From assembly GCA_049587755.1 (NCBI GenBank), contig JBAVEN010000014.1:1-64000 (forward strand): a stretch of 64,000 nt of DNA, in the 5' to 3' direction. Origin of the DNA: Bog-375 sp049587755 (lineage in GTDB: Bacteria; Acidobacteriota; Terriglobia; Bryobacterales; Bryobacteraceae). This document shows, one piece after another, positions 48,658-57,784 of the stretch. Made by a program: the position numbers and the translations under genes. The notes under the pieces were generated by a model, which searched no databases, had not been told where the DNA came from, and worked only from the letters and a program-made list of their open reading frames with translations. Each line of letters opens with the position of its first letter. Within the stretch, counting starts at the first letter, position 1.

Positions 48658-51153
48658 TTATTCGTATCTCAGAGCGGTCACAGGGTCCACCCGCGTCGCC
48701 CGCCGGGCGGGAAGGTAACCCGACAGTGCCGCCACGGCCACCAGCCCGAGCGTGGCTGCAATGGCAATGCTGGGATCGTGCGATCCAATTCCGTAGAGTT
48801 GGCTCTCGATCAGCCGGGTGACCGCCAGTGCAATGGGCAGCCCGATCAGCACCCCCGCCCCGGCTAGCAGCAGCACTTCGCGCATCACCAGCCACACCAC
48901 GTTTCCCGCCGACGCGCCCAGGGCCATGCGGATACCGATCTCGCGCGTCCGCCGCGCCACCAGGAACGCCATCACCCCGTAGATCCCGATGGCGGCCAGT
49001 ATGGTGGCGAGCACGCCGAAGGCGCTCGAAAGCGCTGCCGAGAGGCGCTCCACGGCCAGCGAATCGTCCCGCTGTTTTTCCTCCGTCTTCATCTGGTAGA
49101 CCGGCAGGTTCGCATCTAGCTTGCGCACCGCGGCGCGAATCATCGGGAACATCTGCTCGGGCCGCAGCGGGGTGCGCACGTAGCCGGTCATCTGCGCGGC
49201 CCAGTCGTGCTGCAGGTACGGGAAGTAGACTTCGCGTTGCAGCTTCTCATTCATCTGGCTGTACTTCGTGTCGCGCACCACGCCGACGATCTCGATGTCG
49301 GCCTTCGTGCCGGGGTCGCCGCCCATGCCGATATGCCGCCCCACGGCGCCGTGCCCGCCGAAGTAGTGCTCTGCGAATTTTTCGTTGACGATGGCGACTT
49401 TCGGCGCGCCCAGCGCGTCCTGCTCCGTGAAATCGCGCCCGCGGTAAAGCGGAATCTTCAATGTGGAGAAGTATCCGGGCGAAATGTGATTCACCCGCGG
49501 ACTCATGTCCTCGCCCGGCTTGGCCACATAGCCTTCCACGCTCACCGTGCTATCCCATTCATCGAAAGTGAGCGGCGGGACCACGCACAGAGCGGCCGAG
49601 CTGGTGCTGGGAAGGGCTGCCAGCGAATCTTGCAGTTGCCGGTAGAAAAGCTTGGCGCGCTCGGGAGCGTAGCCGTTCAAAGTGGGATCCACTTGAAAAC
49701 TGAGCAGGTTGTTCACGTCGAATCCAGGATTGACGCTTTCCAGGTTGTGCAGGCTCTGCCCGAAAAGTCCGGCGCCGATCAGCAGCAGCAGGGAAAGGCT
49801 CACCTGCGCCACCACCAACATCTTGCGCCAGCGGGCCTGCCCGCCTCCCACTACCGCGCCCGCTTGGTCCTTGAGCACCGAAGCGATCTTCGGCCGGGCC
49901 GCCTGCAGCGCCGGCGCCAGCCCGAAGATCACGGCCGTCACTACCGAGACCGCCAGGGTGAACAGCACCAGGCGCAGGTTGGGATCGACGGCAAACCGCA
50001 GCGGCGGGTCGGTCTCCGGCATGATGCCGATGAGCAGCCGCATGGCCCAGGGCGAGACGGCCAGCCCCACTAGGCCGCCGGCCAATGCCAGCACCAGGCC
50101 CTCCACCAGGAGCTGGCGGACAATGCGCGCCCTTCCAGCGCCCAGCGCCAGCCGCACCGCGATCTCCTTCTGCCGCGCCGACGCGCGCGCAATCATCAAG
50201 TTCGCCACGTTGGCGCAGGCGATCAGCAGCACGAGAGCCACCATCGCCATCATCGCCCACAGCGGCGCCTCCAGGAACTGCCGTACCACGTCCTGCCCGC
50301 GCCCGCCCGGCGCCGCATCGAGCGTCCCTTTTAGAAACTGCTGCCGCGTGTACGGCGTGGTGTGCGCGAATTCCTTTTGCTGCACCTCCATCTCCAGAGT
50401 GCGATGGTAAAGCGGGGCGAGCGACGCCTTCGCTTCCCGCATATCTACGCCCGGCTTCATCCGCCCGAATACCTGCACCCAGCGCTGGCGGCGGTCTTCG
50501 AGTGGCTTGGTCTTGTCCGTCATCTCTCCGGCCATCGCTACCGGCACGAAGATCTGCGTCTGAAACAGCGCCTGTACGCCCTCGAATTTCCGCTCCGCCA
50601 CGCCGACGATGGTCAGCCGGTGGTCCCGCACCAGAATCTGCTTGCCAACCACCGACGGATCGCCGCCGAACCTGTTTTGCCAATAGCTGTAGGCGAGCAC
50701 GGCGAACGGCGCTCCGCTTGGAGTCCGGTCGTCTTCGGGGGTGAAGAGCCGTCCCAGCGCCGGGCGCACGCCCAACACCGGAAAATACGTCCCCGAAACC
50801 AGCTCCCCGGCCACGCGCTCGTTGCGTCCTTCGAAACTGGCGCTGAAACCGGTGAAGTAAGTGCAGAACATCCCGCTGAAGACTTCGTTCTGTTTGCGCA
50901 GATCCTCATACATAGGATAGGAAATGGCGTTCATGCCGTTGTTTGATCCGTACCAGTCGCCGTGCTCCACCAACTGCGCCAGCCGCTGCGGCTGTTCCAC
51001 GGGAAGCAAGTGCAGCATCACTTGATCGAGGAGAGTGAATACCCCGGCATTGGCGCCGATGCCCAGCGCCAGCGAGAGGACCGCGATGGAACAGAAGACT
51101 GGAGATTTCGCCAGCGTCCGGCCGGCGTACCGCACATCAGAGAAAAGGCTCAT
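48658..51153 (-). CDS. ADOP-type ABC transporter permease (MacB/FtsX family)
   Basis: An 831-residue acidobacterial duplicated orphan permease. Two MacB-PCD/FtsX units are present: helices at about 18-40 (SIAVLSLALGIGANAGVFTL), about 275-420 (LIACANVANLMIARASARQK, EIAVRLALGAGRARIVRQL) and the second set at about 690-830 (VLATILAAIGIYGVMAFLVA, REIGIRMALGASAGNVVWLV, YLPARRATRVDPVTALRYE cut to 19). Its periplasmic domains are the MacB-like type. It lacks an adjacent ATPase gene, as usual for these. The ATG at 51153 has GGTGGA upstream; ATG 51159 and GTG 51165 are alternatives. Confidence 0.93.
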   Translation of the reverse strand: MSLFSDVRYAGRTLAKSPVFCSIAVLSLALGIGANAGVFTLLDQVMLHLLPVEQPQRLAQLVEHGDWYGSNNGMNAISYPMYEDLRKQNEVFSGMFCTYFTGFSASFEGRNERVAGELVSGTYFPVLGVRPALGRLFTPEDDRTPSGAPFAVLAYSYWQNRFGGDPSVVGKQILVRDHRLTIVGVAERKFEGVQALFQTQIFVPVAMAGEMTDKTKPLEDRRQRWVQVFGRMKPGVDMREAKASLAPLYHRTLEMEVQQKEFAHTTPYTRQQFLKGTLDAAPGGRGQDVVRQFLEAPLWAMMAMVALVLLIACANVANLMIARASARQKEIAVRLALGAGRARIVRQLLVEGLVLALAGGLVGLAVSPWAMRLLIGIMPETDPPLRFAVDPNLRLVLFTLAVSVVTAVIFGLAPALQAARPKIASVLKDQAGAVVGGGQARWRKMLVVAQVSLSLLLLIGAGLFGQSLHNLESVNPGFDVNNLLSFQVDPTLNGYAPERAKLFYRQLQDSLAALPSTSSAALCVVPPLTFDEWDSTVSVEGYVAKPGEDMSPRVNHISPGYFSTLKIPLYRGRDFTEQDALGAPKVAIVNEKFAEHYFGGHGAVGRHIGMGGDPGTKADIEIVGVVRDTKYSQMNEKLQREVYFPYLQHDWAAQMTGYVRTPLRPEQMFPMIRAAVRKLDANLPVYQMKTEEKQRDDSLAVERLSAALSSAFGVLATILAAIGIYGVMAFLVARRTREIGIRMALGASAGNVVWLVMREVLLLAGAGVLIGLPIALAVTRLIESQLYGIGSHDPSIAIAATLGLVAVAALSGYLPARRATRVDPVTALRYE

Positions 51154-51386
51154 GGACATTTCCACCGAGATGATTTTTCATCAGCCTTATACGCTAGAAT
51201 GTGCGCGTTGTTCCAGCTCGATTTGTTAATTGGAGGATCGCCGCCTTTGGGAGATCGGGAATTGGCGGCTTGTGGTATAGTACCCAGAAACCGGGACCCG
51301 AAATGGAAATCCCGGCTGAGTCTTTTCGCCGGCTGAGCGCTTGGGAGGAAGGGTGACAATCCGCGCGATGATCCGGAGCCGCTGGT

Positions 51387-51995
51387 ATGCCAAACTACAC
51401 TGTCCAGCAAGGTGATTGTGTAACTAGCATCGCCGATCAGTATGGTCTGCTTTGGACCACGGTATGGAATCATGCCAATAACAATCAGCTCCGCCAGCTC
51501 AGAAAAGACCCGAACGTGCTGTACCCGGGCGACCAGCTTTTCGTCCCCGATCTCGACTTGAAGCAGGTCGACAGTCCGACCGATCAGAAGCACACCTTCG
51601 TCAAACAAGGCGTTCCCGCCAAACTGAAAATCCGCTTGCTCGACCAGGACCAGCCGCGGGCCGGGGTAGCGTACCAGCTCGAAATCGACGGCGCGCTCAA
51701 ATCGGGAGTCACGGATTCGGACGGATACATCGAGCAGCCGCTGCCGCCCGGCGCCCAGCGCGGCAAGCTGACTGTCGGAGATGGTTCGGTCAAGGACGTC
51801 CACCAGATCCAATTTGGTGCGCTGGATCCCTCCGACACCGAAAGCGGAGTCCGGGGCCGGCTGGTAAATCTCGGTTTTGGCGGCGACGACATGAAGGAGG
51901 CGATCAAGGCCTTTCAGCAGAAAGAGGGCATCCCGGTTACGGGCGAAGCCGACGCCGCCACCCAAAGCCGCCTCAAGGACAAGCACGGACAATGA
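51387..51995 (+). CDS. LysM-domain protein
   Basis: A 202-residue protein that begins directly with a LysM-type module (YTVQQGDCVTSIADQYGL, then NVLYPGDQLFVPD), without a signal peptide. A beta-rich domain follows (KLKIRLLDQDQPRAGVAYQL), and the C-terminal 55 residues look like a peptidoglycan-binding repeat (VRGRLVNLGFGGDDMKEAIK, FQQKEGIPVTGEADAATQ). This combination starting VQQGD and including WNHANN is known from genes near contractile injection and type VI systems, but no such structural gene is visible here. The stop overlaps the next start (ATGA). Confidence 0.8.
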   Translation: MPNYTVQQGDCVTSIADQYGLLWTTVWNHANNNQLRQLRKDPNVLYPGDQLFVPDLDLKQVDSPTDQKHTFVKQGVPAKLKIRLLDQDQPRAGVAYQLEIDGALKSGVTDSDGYIEQPLPPGAQRGKLTVGDGSVKDVHQIQFGALDPSDTESGVRGRLVNLGFGGDDMKEAIKAFQQKEGIPVTGEADAATQSRLKDKHGQ

Positions 51996-52531
51996 CGCCT
52001 ACACCAATCTCCCGGTTGACAAGCGATTCCACCGCGCACAACACGCTGAACCAGCCGCCGACCGTGCCGATCTTTTTGCAGATGTCACCCGATGCGCCAC
52101 AGGGCGACGTCCGCGGAATTCCCGGCGTCAACTTTCAAGTTCTCATCAACGGTTCGGTGGTCCAGGCGGGCACGACGCCGGCAGACGGCCGGATCGACGT
52201 GCGCGTGCCTCCCGGCGGCAGTTCGACTTTGCAATTGCTGGTAGGTGGCGCGGCCGTGGCCGATTACGAAATCACGGTGGACACCGGCGCGCTCGATCCG
52301 GCGGGCCAGGTGCGCGGCCAGCAGCAGCGTCTCCGCATGCTCGGATACCAGATCGGCTCCGACGGTCCGGACGGCAATGGCGTCAACGCCGCCACGGCCG
52401 ACGGCAGGAATGTCGCCAATGCCGAGTTTGAGCGCGCGCTGGTGGATTTTCAGGCCGACCAGGGGCTGTTCCCGGACGGGATCGTCGGCAACCAGACGCG
52501 GCCCCGGCTGGTAACGCGTGCGGGAGCCTGA
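51992..52531 (+). CDS. Peptidoglycan-binding-like protein, partner of the LysM protein
   Basis: A 179-residue protein without a signal peptide. The middle (GVNFQVLINGSVVQAGTTPA cut at its core, RIDVRVPPGGSSTLQLLVGG) repeats the beta-rich architecture of the upstream protein. The C-terminal part (QQQRLRMLGYQIG, FERALVDFQADQGLFPDGIV) is a PG_binding_1-like repeat. It may have arisen by duplication of part of the upstream gene. Coupled by ATGA; 6 bases before the metallopeptidase gene. Confidence 0.75.
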   Translation: MTPTPISRLTSDSTAHNTLNQPPTVPIFLQMSPDAPQGDVRGIPGVNFQVLINGSVVQAGTTPADGRIDVRVPPGGSSTLQLLVGGAAVADYEITVDTGALDPAGQVRGQQQRLRMLGYQIGSDGPDGNGVNAATADGRNVANAEFERALVDFQADQGLFPDGIVGNQTRPRLVTRAGA

Positions 52532-52537
52532 GGGTCT

Positions 52538-53617
52538 ATGTCTGTTCGTGTGAAAGTTCGCAACAACCGGCAAATCATCGTGCCGCTTCGCTTCGGACGC
52601 GCGGTCACCGGCAGTTCGGTGGCCGACGCGCCCGACGTCGACGATCGCGGTTTCGCCATGGGCAACCGCCCCGGCACCTGGGGCAGCACCAGCGCGAGGG
52701 GCGCCATGGTGGGCATCACCGCGGGCGATACCGTCCACATCAAAGTCCGCCGCGAAGATATCGACGGCACCGCGAAGCTGTTCGTCACCAGCTCCGATAC
52801 CAGCGTGGTCACAGTCACCGCGCCACAGGGCGAGCTCGCCGTGGACGGCATCTTCAGCATCAAGGGGCTGGTTGACGTGATCAGCGTTCCGGTGAAGATC
52901 CAGGTGCATCTTGGCTCCGCTACCGGACCGGTTCTCGGGGAGATGGAACCGCACATCTTCCAGCTTCGCCAGCGCCGCGTGGTCGCCCATCTGGTGACCA
53001 TCAACGGCACGCCGACCACGCGCTCCAAGGACACCCTGGTTCAACTTTTCCAGGACGTGAATGTAGTCTGGCGGGCCGCCGGGATCGAGTTCCTCTACAA
53101 CAAAGACGAGACGCTGAACGACCCCATCAATGGATTTGCCACCGCCGGAACGGTGTCGACCAATCTTCACGCGAACCCGCCCACTTGGGGCGAGTTTTCG
53201 CGGGTCCTCAATCTCAGACCGGACGCGAATGCCGTTAACGTCTATTTTGTTAAGTCCGCCAACGAGTGGACTGGGTTGACATTCGATAACGAGAATGCGC
53301 GTCCTAACGGGTACGGTGTGGTGCTTGTGGATAACGGCAACGCGCACGATCTGGCCCATGAATTAGGCCATTTCCTCGACCTTGACCTTCACGCTGGCGA
53401 AGATACGGCAGGGCACCATGTTCGCGACGACGTTGACTCGGAGCGTCGCATGATGTTCGATTGGGACCCGCTCGACAACGCTCAGCCGGCCTATCGGCAT
53501 GACGTCGGGTACGGCGATCTGGTCCCCGGTAATTTGATCGACCTGAAGGATTTCAGTGCCGATCCGACGGATGGCGCGCTCGCTCGCAGCCGGCGGCGGT
53601 CGCTGCACCCGTTTTAG
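52538..53617 (+). CDS. HELGH metallopeptidase
   Basis: A 359-residue protein with no signal peptide. Residues 274-278 are HELGH, with a further His six residues on (HELGHFLDLDLH) and more at GHH, a zincin-like site. The N-terminal half is beta-rich (IVPLRFGRAV, GDTVHIKVRRED, SSDTSVVTVTAPQGELAVDG). The middle has VNVVWRAAGIEFLYN, AVNVYFVKSANEW typical of reprolysin- or matrixin-like secreted peptidases. Without a Sec signal it may leave the cell by another route, which fits an effector of an injection system; this is inference. It is third in the LysM operon. Confidence 0.78.
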   Translation: MSVRVKVRNNRQIIVPLRFGRAVTGSSVADAPDVDDRGFAMGNRPGTWGSTSARGAMVGITAGDTVHIKVRREDIDGTAKLFVTSSDTSVVTVTAPQGELAVDGIFSIKGLVDVISVPVKIQVHLGSATGPVLGEMEPHIFQLRQRRVVAHLVTINGTPTTRSKDTLVQLFQDVNVVWRAAGIEFLYNKDETLNDPINGFATAGTVSTNLHANPPTWGEFSRVLNLRPDANAVNVYFVKSANEWTGLTFDNENARPNGYGVVLVDNGNAHDLAHELGHFLDLDLHAGEDTAGHHVRDDVDSERRMMFDWDPLDNAQPAYRHDVGYGDLVPGNLIDLKDFSADPTDGALARSRRRSLHPF

Positions 53618-53629
53618 GGAACGTGGGCG

Positions 53630-54499
53630 ATGCGTTGGCAGATAAAAAACCGGGATGCGGCGCTTATCGCTGCTGGCATCCTGGCCCTGATTGCGGTGCA
53701 GTTGCCAGCGCGGCAGGAAAGAGAAGGAGGCAGGATGAGTCCGGCGCAGGTAGTGGATTACGTGAAACACAAGAATTGGAGTGTGGTCGCGAAGCCGGGA
53801 ACCGTGGGTCCTGATGCCGGGCCGGCGCTGCTGCCGCTGTTGGACGATCGGGATTCCCAGGTGCGCGAACTGGCGGTCACCTGTTTGAACGCCGCCGGCG
53901 GCCCGGCAGCCCGCGAAGGGCTGCTCAAGGAACTGCACGACCCCACCGAAACCGTCCGCGCCGCTGCCGCCCGCTTCCTTCGCGCGCACTACACCGTGGC
54001 CGACCTTCCCGCCATCGCCAGCGTGATGGACAGGTCTCCGGACGAGTACGTGCGCGAGCAGCTAGCCCTGTTGCTCGGCGAATCGGGCGACGTTTCGCAG
54101 ATCCAGGTGTTGGCCGCGCGCTGGCGGACCGAGAAAGACGAACACGCCCGTCACGCCGATTCGCTCGCGATGGCGCGGCTCGGAGACCCCGCCAGCCGGT
54201 CGCAGTTGATTCAGCGATTGACTCGCGAGCAGCCCGAGGAGCGTGTCGCCGCTCTCCGCGATCTGCCCTATGTCAACGACATCGGCCTCCTGCGCCACGT
54301 GGTTCCGCTGCTGGACGACACCCGCCCGGGGCTCAACGTCGGACCCTCCCACGGGCCTTATTTCATTCGCGTCTGCGATGTTGCCGTCAATATCGCCAAC
54401 CAGATGCTCGGCGGCCGCTTCCATTGGGCCGAGCCCGTAAAACGGTACTCGCCGCAGGAGCTGAGCGAAGCCAGAAGCGTGCTGTCCGCGATTCGGTGA
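53630..54499 (+). CDS. HEAT-repeat protein
   Basis: A 289-residue protein with an N-terminal membrane segment or signal (AALIAAGILALIAVQLPA) and HEAT-like repeats between about 60 and 240: ALLPLLDDRDSQVRELAVTC cut at its core, GLLKELHDPTETVRAAAARF, EYVREQLALLLGESGD and ERVAALRDLPYVNDI. Such repeats bind proteins. It lies 12 bases after the metallopeptidase gene, so it could be an accessory or immunity-like partner of that operon; nothing in the sequence proves it. Confidence 0.72.
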   Translation: MRWQIKNRDAALIAAGILALIAVQLPARQEREGGRMSPAQVVDYVKHKNWSVVAKPGTVGPDAGPALLPLLDDRDSQVRELAVTCLNAAGGPAAREGLLKELHDPTETVRAAAARFLRAHYTVADLPAIASVMDRSPDEYVREQLALLLGESGDVSQIQVLAARWRTEKDEHARHADSLAMARLGDPASRSQLIQRLTREQPEERVAALRDLPYVNDIGLLRHVVPLLDDTRPGLNVGPSHGPYFIRVCDVAVNIANQMLGGRFHWAEPVKRYSPQELSEARSVLSAIR

Positions 54500-54773
54500 A
54501 TTCGCCGGTGGTTCCTCGCGAAACTCGCACCGGCCGGATGCTCAGGGCTGATGAGCGCACAAGCGCGTACGACGACGGACACCTTCCGCATCGCCGTGAA
54601 GACTGGGCGCGACTCTTCACGGAGCATCGTCTTCGACTAAGTGTAGATCACCTGGCTGTCCTCAACCCTCGCTGGCCGTTGGTGTATACTACGAGTCCAA
54701 CAGGGGAACCCGGTGGAACGCAGGGAAACTGCCGGGCCCCAGATGCTGTCTCTCGGAGGTTAAGGAGGAGTCG

Positions 54774-55454
54774 ATGCGTGTCAGTAGAGTGTCTTTTCTC
54801 GTTTGCTCGTGCCTGGCGGTTGGCATAACCGCCTTTGGTGCGTCATTGCCGTGCATTCAGCCGGGGACCGAACGATGGCCGATTAAAACCACTTTGCCAC
54901 CGGGCGCTACAACCAAAACTATGACCTTGGCGGATGCGCTCAACCTGCCCAAGCTCACGAACGTCTCTAAAGACGATCCAAAGTATCAGAGCGCGCGCAT
55001 TATGGACCAGCCCGTGAAAGAGGACACGCTGGTGACTCTCTCCGGGTACCTGTACCTGGTTGGGTTTGAATCTGACGACTGCGACTTTCACATTCAGATC
55101 AGCCCGCAGCCGCGGACCTCGACCAATCGGCCAACCAAGGACGACAACTGCATCATCGTCGAAGTGCCCTCCGGCCAGTACGCAACCGGCATTGCGGATC
55201 GGGTGGAAGAGGTGCGCCAGTGGGTAATCGACAATCTGCTGGGCAAGACCGCGCCGAAGATCGGCAGCGTCCATGTGATGCAACATCCTGTGTTCGTGAC
55301 CGTGACCGGCGCGCTCTTCTATGACGACGGCCACGTGTACCTGCCGGACGGAAGCACCGGCCGCGGCAAGCAAGGCATGGAATCGAAAACACTCTGGGAA
55401 CTGCATCCGGTGGTGTCTATGGCATTTGCGCCGGCGCCATCCGCAGGCCACTGA
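54774..55454 (+). CDS. Secreted protein of unknown function
   Basis: A 226-residue exported protein. The signal peptide (VSFLVCSCLAVGITAFGA) ends near residue 23. The mature part has TLVTLSGYLYLVGFESDDCD, FHIQISPQP, CIIVEVPSGQYA and HPVFVTVTGALFYDDGHV, an OB-fold-like pattern; three Cys are present. I do not recognise a named family. GGAGGAG precedes the ATG. The 274-base gap upstream holds a TATACT box near 54683 without a clear -35. Confidence 0.7.
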   Translation: MRVSRVSFLVCSCLAVGITAFGASLPCIQPGTERWPIKTTLPPGATTKTMTLADALNLPKLTNVSKDDPKYQSARIMDQPVKEDTLVTLSGYLYLVGFESDDCDFHIQISPQPRTSTNRPTKDDNCIIVEVPSGQYATGIADRVEEVRQWVIDNLLGKTAPKIGSVHVMQHPVFVTVTGALFYDDGHVYLPDGSTGRGKQGMESKTLWELHPVVSMAFAPAPSAGH

Positions 55455-55606
55455 CCTCCGCCTGATGGCGAGGCTGGCCGGCCTATCTGTGCGTTTGAAC
55501 ACCGAACGGCCCGCTCCAGCGAGGATTGGGGCGGTTCTTTCCCCGAAAGCAAGGGTATAATTAGAGCCATAAATCCGCAAACTCGGGGGGGGAGAAAGGA
55601 CACCCT

Positions 55607-55894
55607 ATGGATAAGACCAAAGGCTCTACCGTCGCGAAGACGAGAACCGAGTTGTCGCAGACCTCTGCACGGATGGATGCTTCCGAGCCGGACCACGAGC
55701 AGGCAAGAGCCATCCTCGCTTACCGTTTCTGGCAGGAGCGCGGCTGTCCTATTGGATCGCCGGAAGAAGATTGGTTCCGGGCAGAGCAAGCGCTGAAATC
55801 GGCCGCCGTTGTGCCCGCACATCGCCAGGATGCCTCGCGGCGGCACACCCAAGCGACAAGACCGTTTCGCCCGGGTCAGGAGGCATCTGCCTGA
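55607..55894 (+). CDS. DUF2934 protein
   Basis: A 95-residue cytoplasmic protein. The DUF2934 core is ARAILAYRFWQERGCPIGSP followed by EEDWFRAEQAL, almost exactly the family consensus. Ends are low complexity. AGAAAGGAC precedes the ATG, and a TATAAT lies at 55556-55561. The role of this common small domain is unknown. Confidence 0.82.
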   Translation: MDKTKGSTVAKTRTELSQTSARMDASEPDHEQARAILAYRFWQERGCPIGSPEEDWFRAEQALKSAAVVPAHRQDASRRHTQATRPFRPGQEASA

Positions 55895-55985
55895 CGCGAC
55901 GGTCAAGCACGACTGAAAACGTTCGCGTTTTCGTCCGCCCCGCGGTTAGCAGCTTTGGGAATCCGCCGTACTGAGAGGAGCGCGC

Positions 55986-56276
55986 ATGGCCACAGAGAAC
56001 ACGATCAGCGGGGCCTGTCTGCACGCCTTGCGGGATATGGTTGAATTGCAGATGTACCTGGTGGCCCAACCGCCGAATAAACCTTGGCCCATGTCTCCCC
56101 GCAGTACCAAGGGACAGCGCAAAGCAAGGAAACCGTACCGGAACCCGATTGAGGCGAACGCAGTGATTGAACTCCTCGAAAGGGGATTGCTCGAAGCCAC
56201 CTCGAATCGAACGTTCGTCGTCAGCAAGTCTGGGTATCAGTTCTACGAGCGAGAGGTGAAACGGATCTCGGCTTGA
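55986..56276 (+). CDS. Small hypothetical protein, possible winged helix
   Basis: A 96-residue protein with GAGAGGAG before the ATG. The C-terminal part (EANAVIELLERGLLEATSNR, TFVVSKSGYQFYEREVK) looks like the end of a winged-helix module (hairpin wing TFVVSKSGYQF). No family is assigned. It lies 84 bases before the tRNA-Leu gene on the opposite strand. Confidence 0.6.
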   Translation: MATENTISGACLHALRDMVELQMYLVAQPPNKPWPMSPRSTKGQRKARKPYRNPIEANAVIELLERGLLEATSNRTFVVSKSGYQFYEREVKRISA

Positions 56277-56360
56277 TCGTCGTCGACAGTCGCCAGCTCG
56301 AGGCGTCGATTTCCGCCAGCGCGTAGCGCCGGCCACCTCCGATTGCGGTCTTGGAATTCT

Positions 56361-56447
56361 TGGTGCGGATGAGAGGACTTGAACCTCCACGGAGTTGCCC
56401 CCACTAGAACCTGAATCTAGCGCGTCTGCCAATTCCGCCACATCCGC
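56361..56447 (-). tRNA. tRNA-Leu (anticodon CAG)
   Basis: Read from 56447 leftwards, GCGGATG pairs with CATCCGC, followed by discriminator A and an encoded CCA (56363-56361). The D-arm is TGGCGGAATTGGCAGACGC-like, the anticodon arm CTAGA-TTCAGGT-TCTAG gives anticodon CAG, a long variable arm (about GTGGGGGCAACTCC) marks a class II tRNA, and the T-arm is GGAGG-TTCAAGT-CCTCT. All features fit tRNA-Leu of 87 bases. Confidence 0.95.
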
Positions 56448-56613
56448 ACACGGGCGGGAAACTTCATTTTTCCAGACCGGGCCCAAAGAGTCAACTTCGG
56501 GGCTCGTGTGTTTCCGGCGCGACAGCCGGCACATTGCACTTTGCGGAGCGGAAGGACGGAGCCGCTCGCCTCAGGCGAGGGAGCGGTGCAATCAGCCGGC
56601 GAGGACGGGCTCG

Positions 56614-56946
56614 CTAGTTGCTGAATTCGAGCGTTGTGCGGGAACCGCCCAGTGCGATCGACTGCAGCACTTCGGAACCCTTCTGATTGGCCATGGTCAC
56701 CGCGGTCTGCTCGTTCTTGCGCTTGCTGTTGTCGAGCTTCACGGGCGCGGTGTAGGTCTTGCCGTTGCTGGCGTCCGTAAAGGTGGCGGTGTTGTTTTTC
56801 ACCTTCAATGTGTACGACCCAGCCTTCAGATGTACGGGGCCGGCTTTCACGGCATTGTCCAAAGCTATGTCATAAGACTTGGCACTGGCGACGGTAAGGC
56901 TGGCTAACGCCAGGATGCCAACGGACAACAAAGACTTCGTAGTCAT
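56614..56946 (-). CDS. Small secreted protein, copy 1 of a tandem pair
   Basis: A 110-residue exported protein. The signal peptide is SLLSVGILALASLTVASA, cleaved near residue 22. The mature part is a short beta-sandwich-like domain (YDIALDNAVKAGPVHLKAGS, YTLKVKNNTATFTD, NGKTYTAPVKLDN, SEVLQSIALGGSRTTLEF). It is about 60 percent similar to the protein at 57212-57544. No Cys. GAGGAG lies before the ATG. Function unknown; similar small proteins are common in Acidobacteria. Confidence 0.75.
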   Translation of the reverse strand: MTTKSLLSVGILALASLTVASAKSYDIALDNAVKAGPVHLKAGSYTLKVKNNTATFTDASNGKTYTAPVKLDNSKRKNEQTAVTMANQKGSEVLQSIALGGSRTTLEFSN

Positions 56947-57211
56947 TGAATACTCCTCTCAAAATCGGTGCGGATTCGCTCTTGCGCCGGCGTCCCTCTG
57001 TTCGAGCCGGCCGTGCGATTCGTTTTTGCTCAACTTTCACTTACTGAGACGCACGGCGGCGCGAAACGATAGCCCCACTCCCATCGGCGTCGACCGGTAC
57101 AGGCGGCAATTTACATTGGCAATCGCGCTGCACCCGAGCCCGGCCAGGCCGTGATCGCAGAGCCGCTCCACGTGACCAAGGAGCGGCCCGGCCATTGTGA
57201 GTATATATTCG

Positions 57212-57544
57212 CTAGTCGTTGAATTCGAGCGTGGTTGTGGACCCGCCCAGCCTGATCGACCGCAGCACTTCGCTGCCATTCTCGGTCGCCGTGCGCACGG
57301 CGGTCGCATCGTGCTTGGCCCCATCGTTATCCAGCTTGACCGGGGCGGTGTAGGTCTTACCGTTGCTAATGGCGGTGAAGATAGCGGTGTCCCCCTTCAC
57401 CTTTACGGTGTACGTTCCCGGCTTGAGCTGGACGGAGCCTACCTTCACCGGGCTGTCCAGAAGGATGTCGTAAGATTTAGCGTTGGCCGCGGTAAAGCTG
57501 CCCAACGCCAGGACGGCGGCGCACAACAAGGACTTCGTAGTCAT
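57212..57544 (-). CDS. Small secreted protein, copy 2 of a tandem pair
   Basis: The 110-residue paralogue of the protein at 56614-56946. It shares MTTKSLL, NGKTYTAPVKLDN and the C-terminal SIRLGGSTTTLEF; the signal peptide is CAAVLALGSFTAANA. AAGGAGC precedes the ATG at 57544. It lies 265 bases upstream of copy 1 on the same strand, with its own upstream region, so each copy is probably transcribed separately. Confidence 0.75.
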   Translation of the reverse strand: MTTKSLLCAAVLALGSFTAANAKSYDILLDSPVKVGSVQLKPGTYTVKVKGDTAIFTAISNGKTYTAPVKLDNDGAKHDATAVRTATENGSEVLRSIRLGGSTTTLEFND

Positions 57545-57784
57545 ACAGAGCTCCTTTTTTCGTTGGATCGAGATTGTGTCGTTGAGCCGAAGCCGGCCGC
57601 TGCGCGGCCTCTTCCCTGCGATTCGTTTTTCGTCCGGCTCGTTACCATAACAGACGCCTGGCGCCGCGCAAAGATAGCTTGTCGGCCCACGCCTGTCGAG
57701 CTACGCGGGCGGCATTTTACATTGGCAATCGCAGCCGCGCCCGGAGCCCGCGCCCCGCTTGATCGGCTATCGTAGGAAGAGCCA

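Larger units (their letters stand above)
56614..57732 (-). repeat. Tandem duplication of a gene and its upstream region
   Basis: Not only the two coding regions but also their 5' flanks match. GATTCGTTTTT follows each gene about 60 bases upstream, and a block of about 24 bases containing TTTACATTGGCAATCGC recurs at 57110-57126 and 57716-57732, at the same distance from each start. The duplicated unit is therefore about 600 bases long. Confidence 0.65.

Noticed and set aside
57102..57135. Sigma-54 promoter in the repeated block upstream of the small secreted proteins
   Set aside because: The GG-N10-GC spacing holds in only one of the two copies and points to the wrong strand for these genes.
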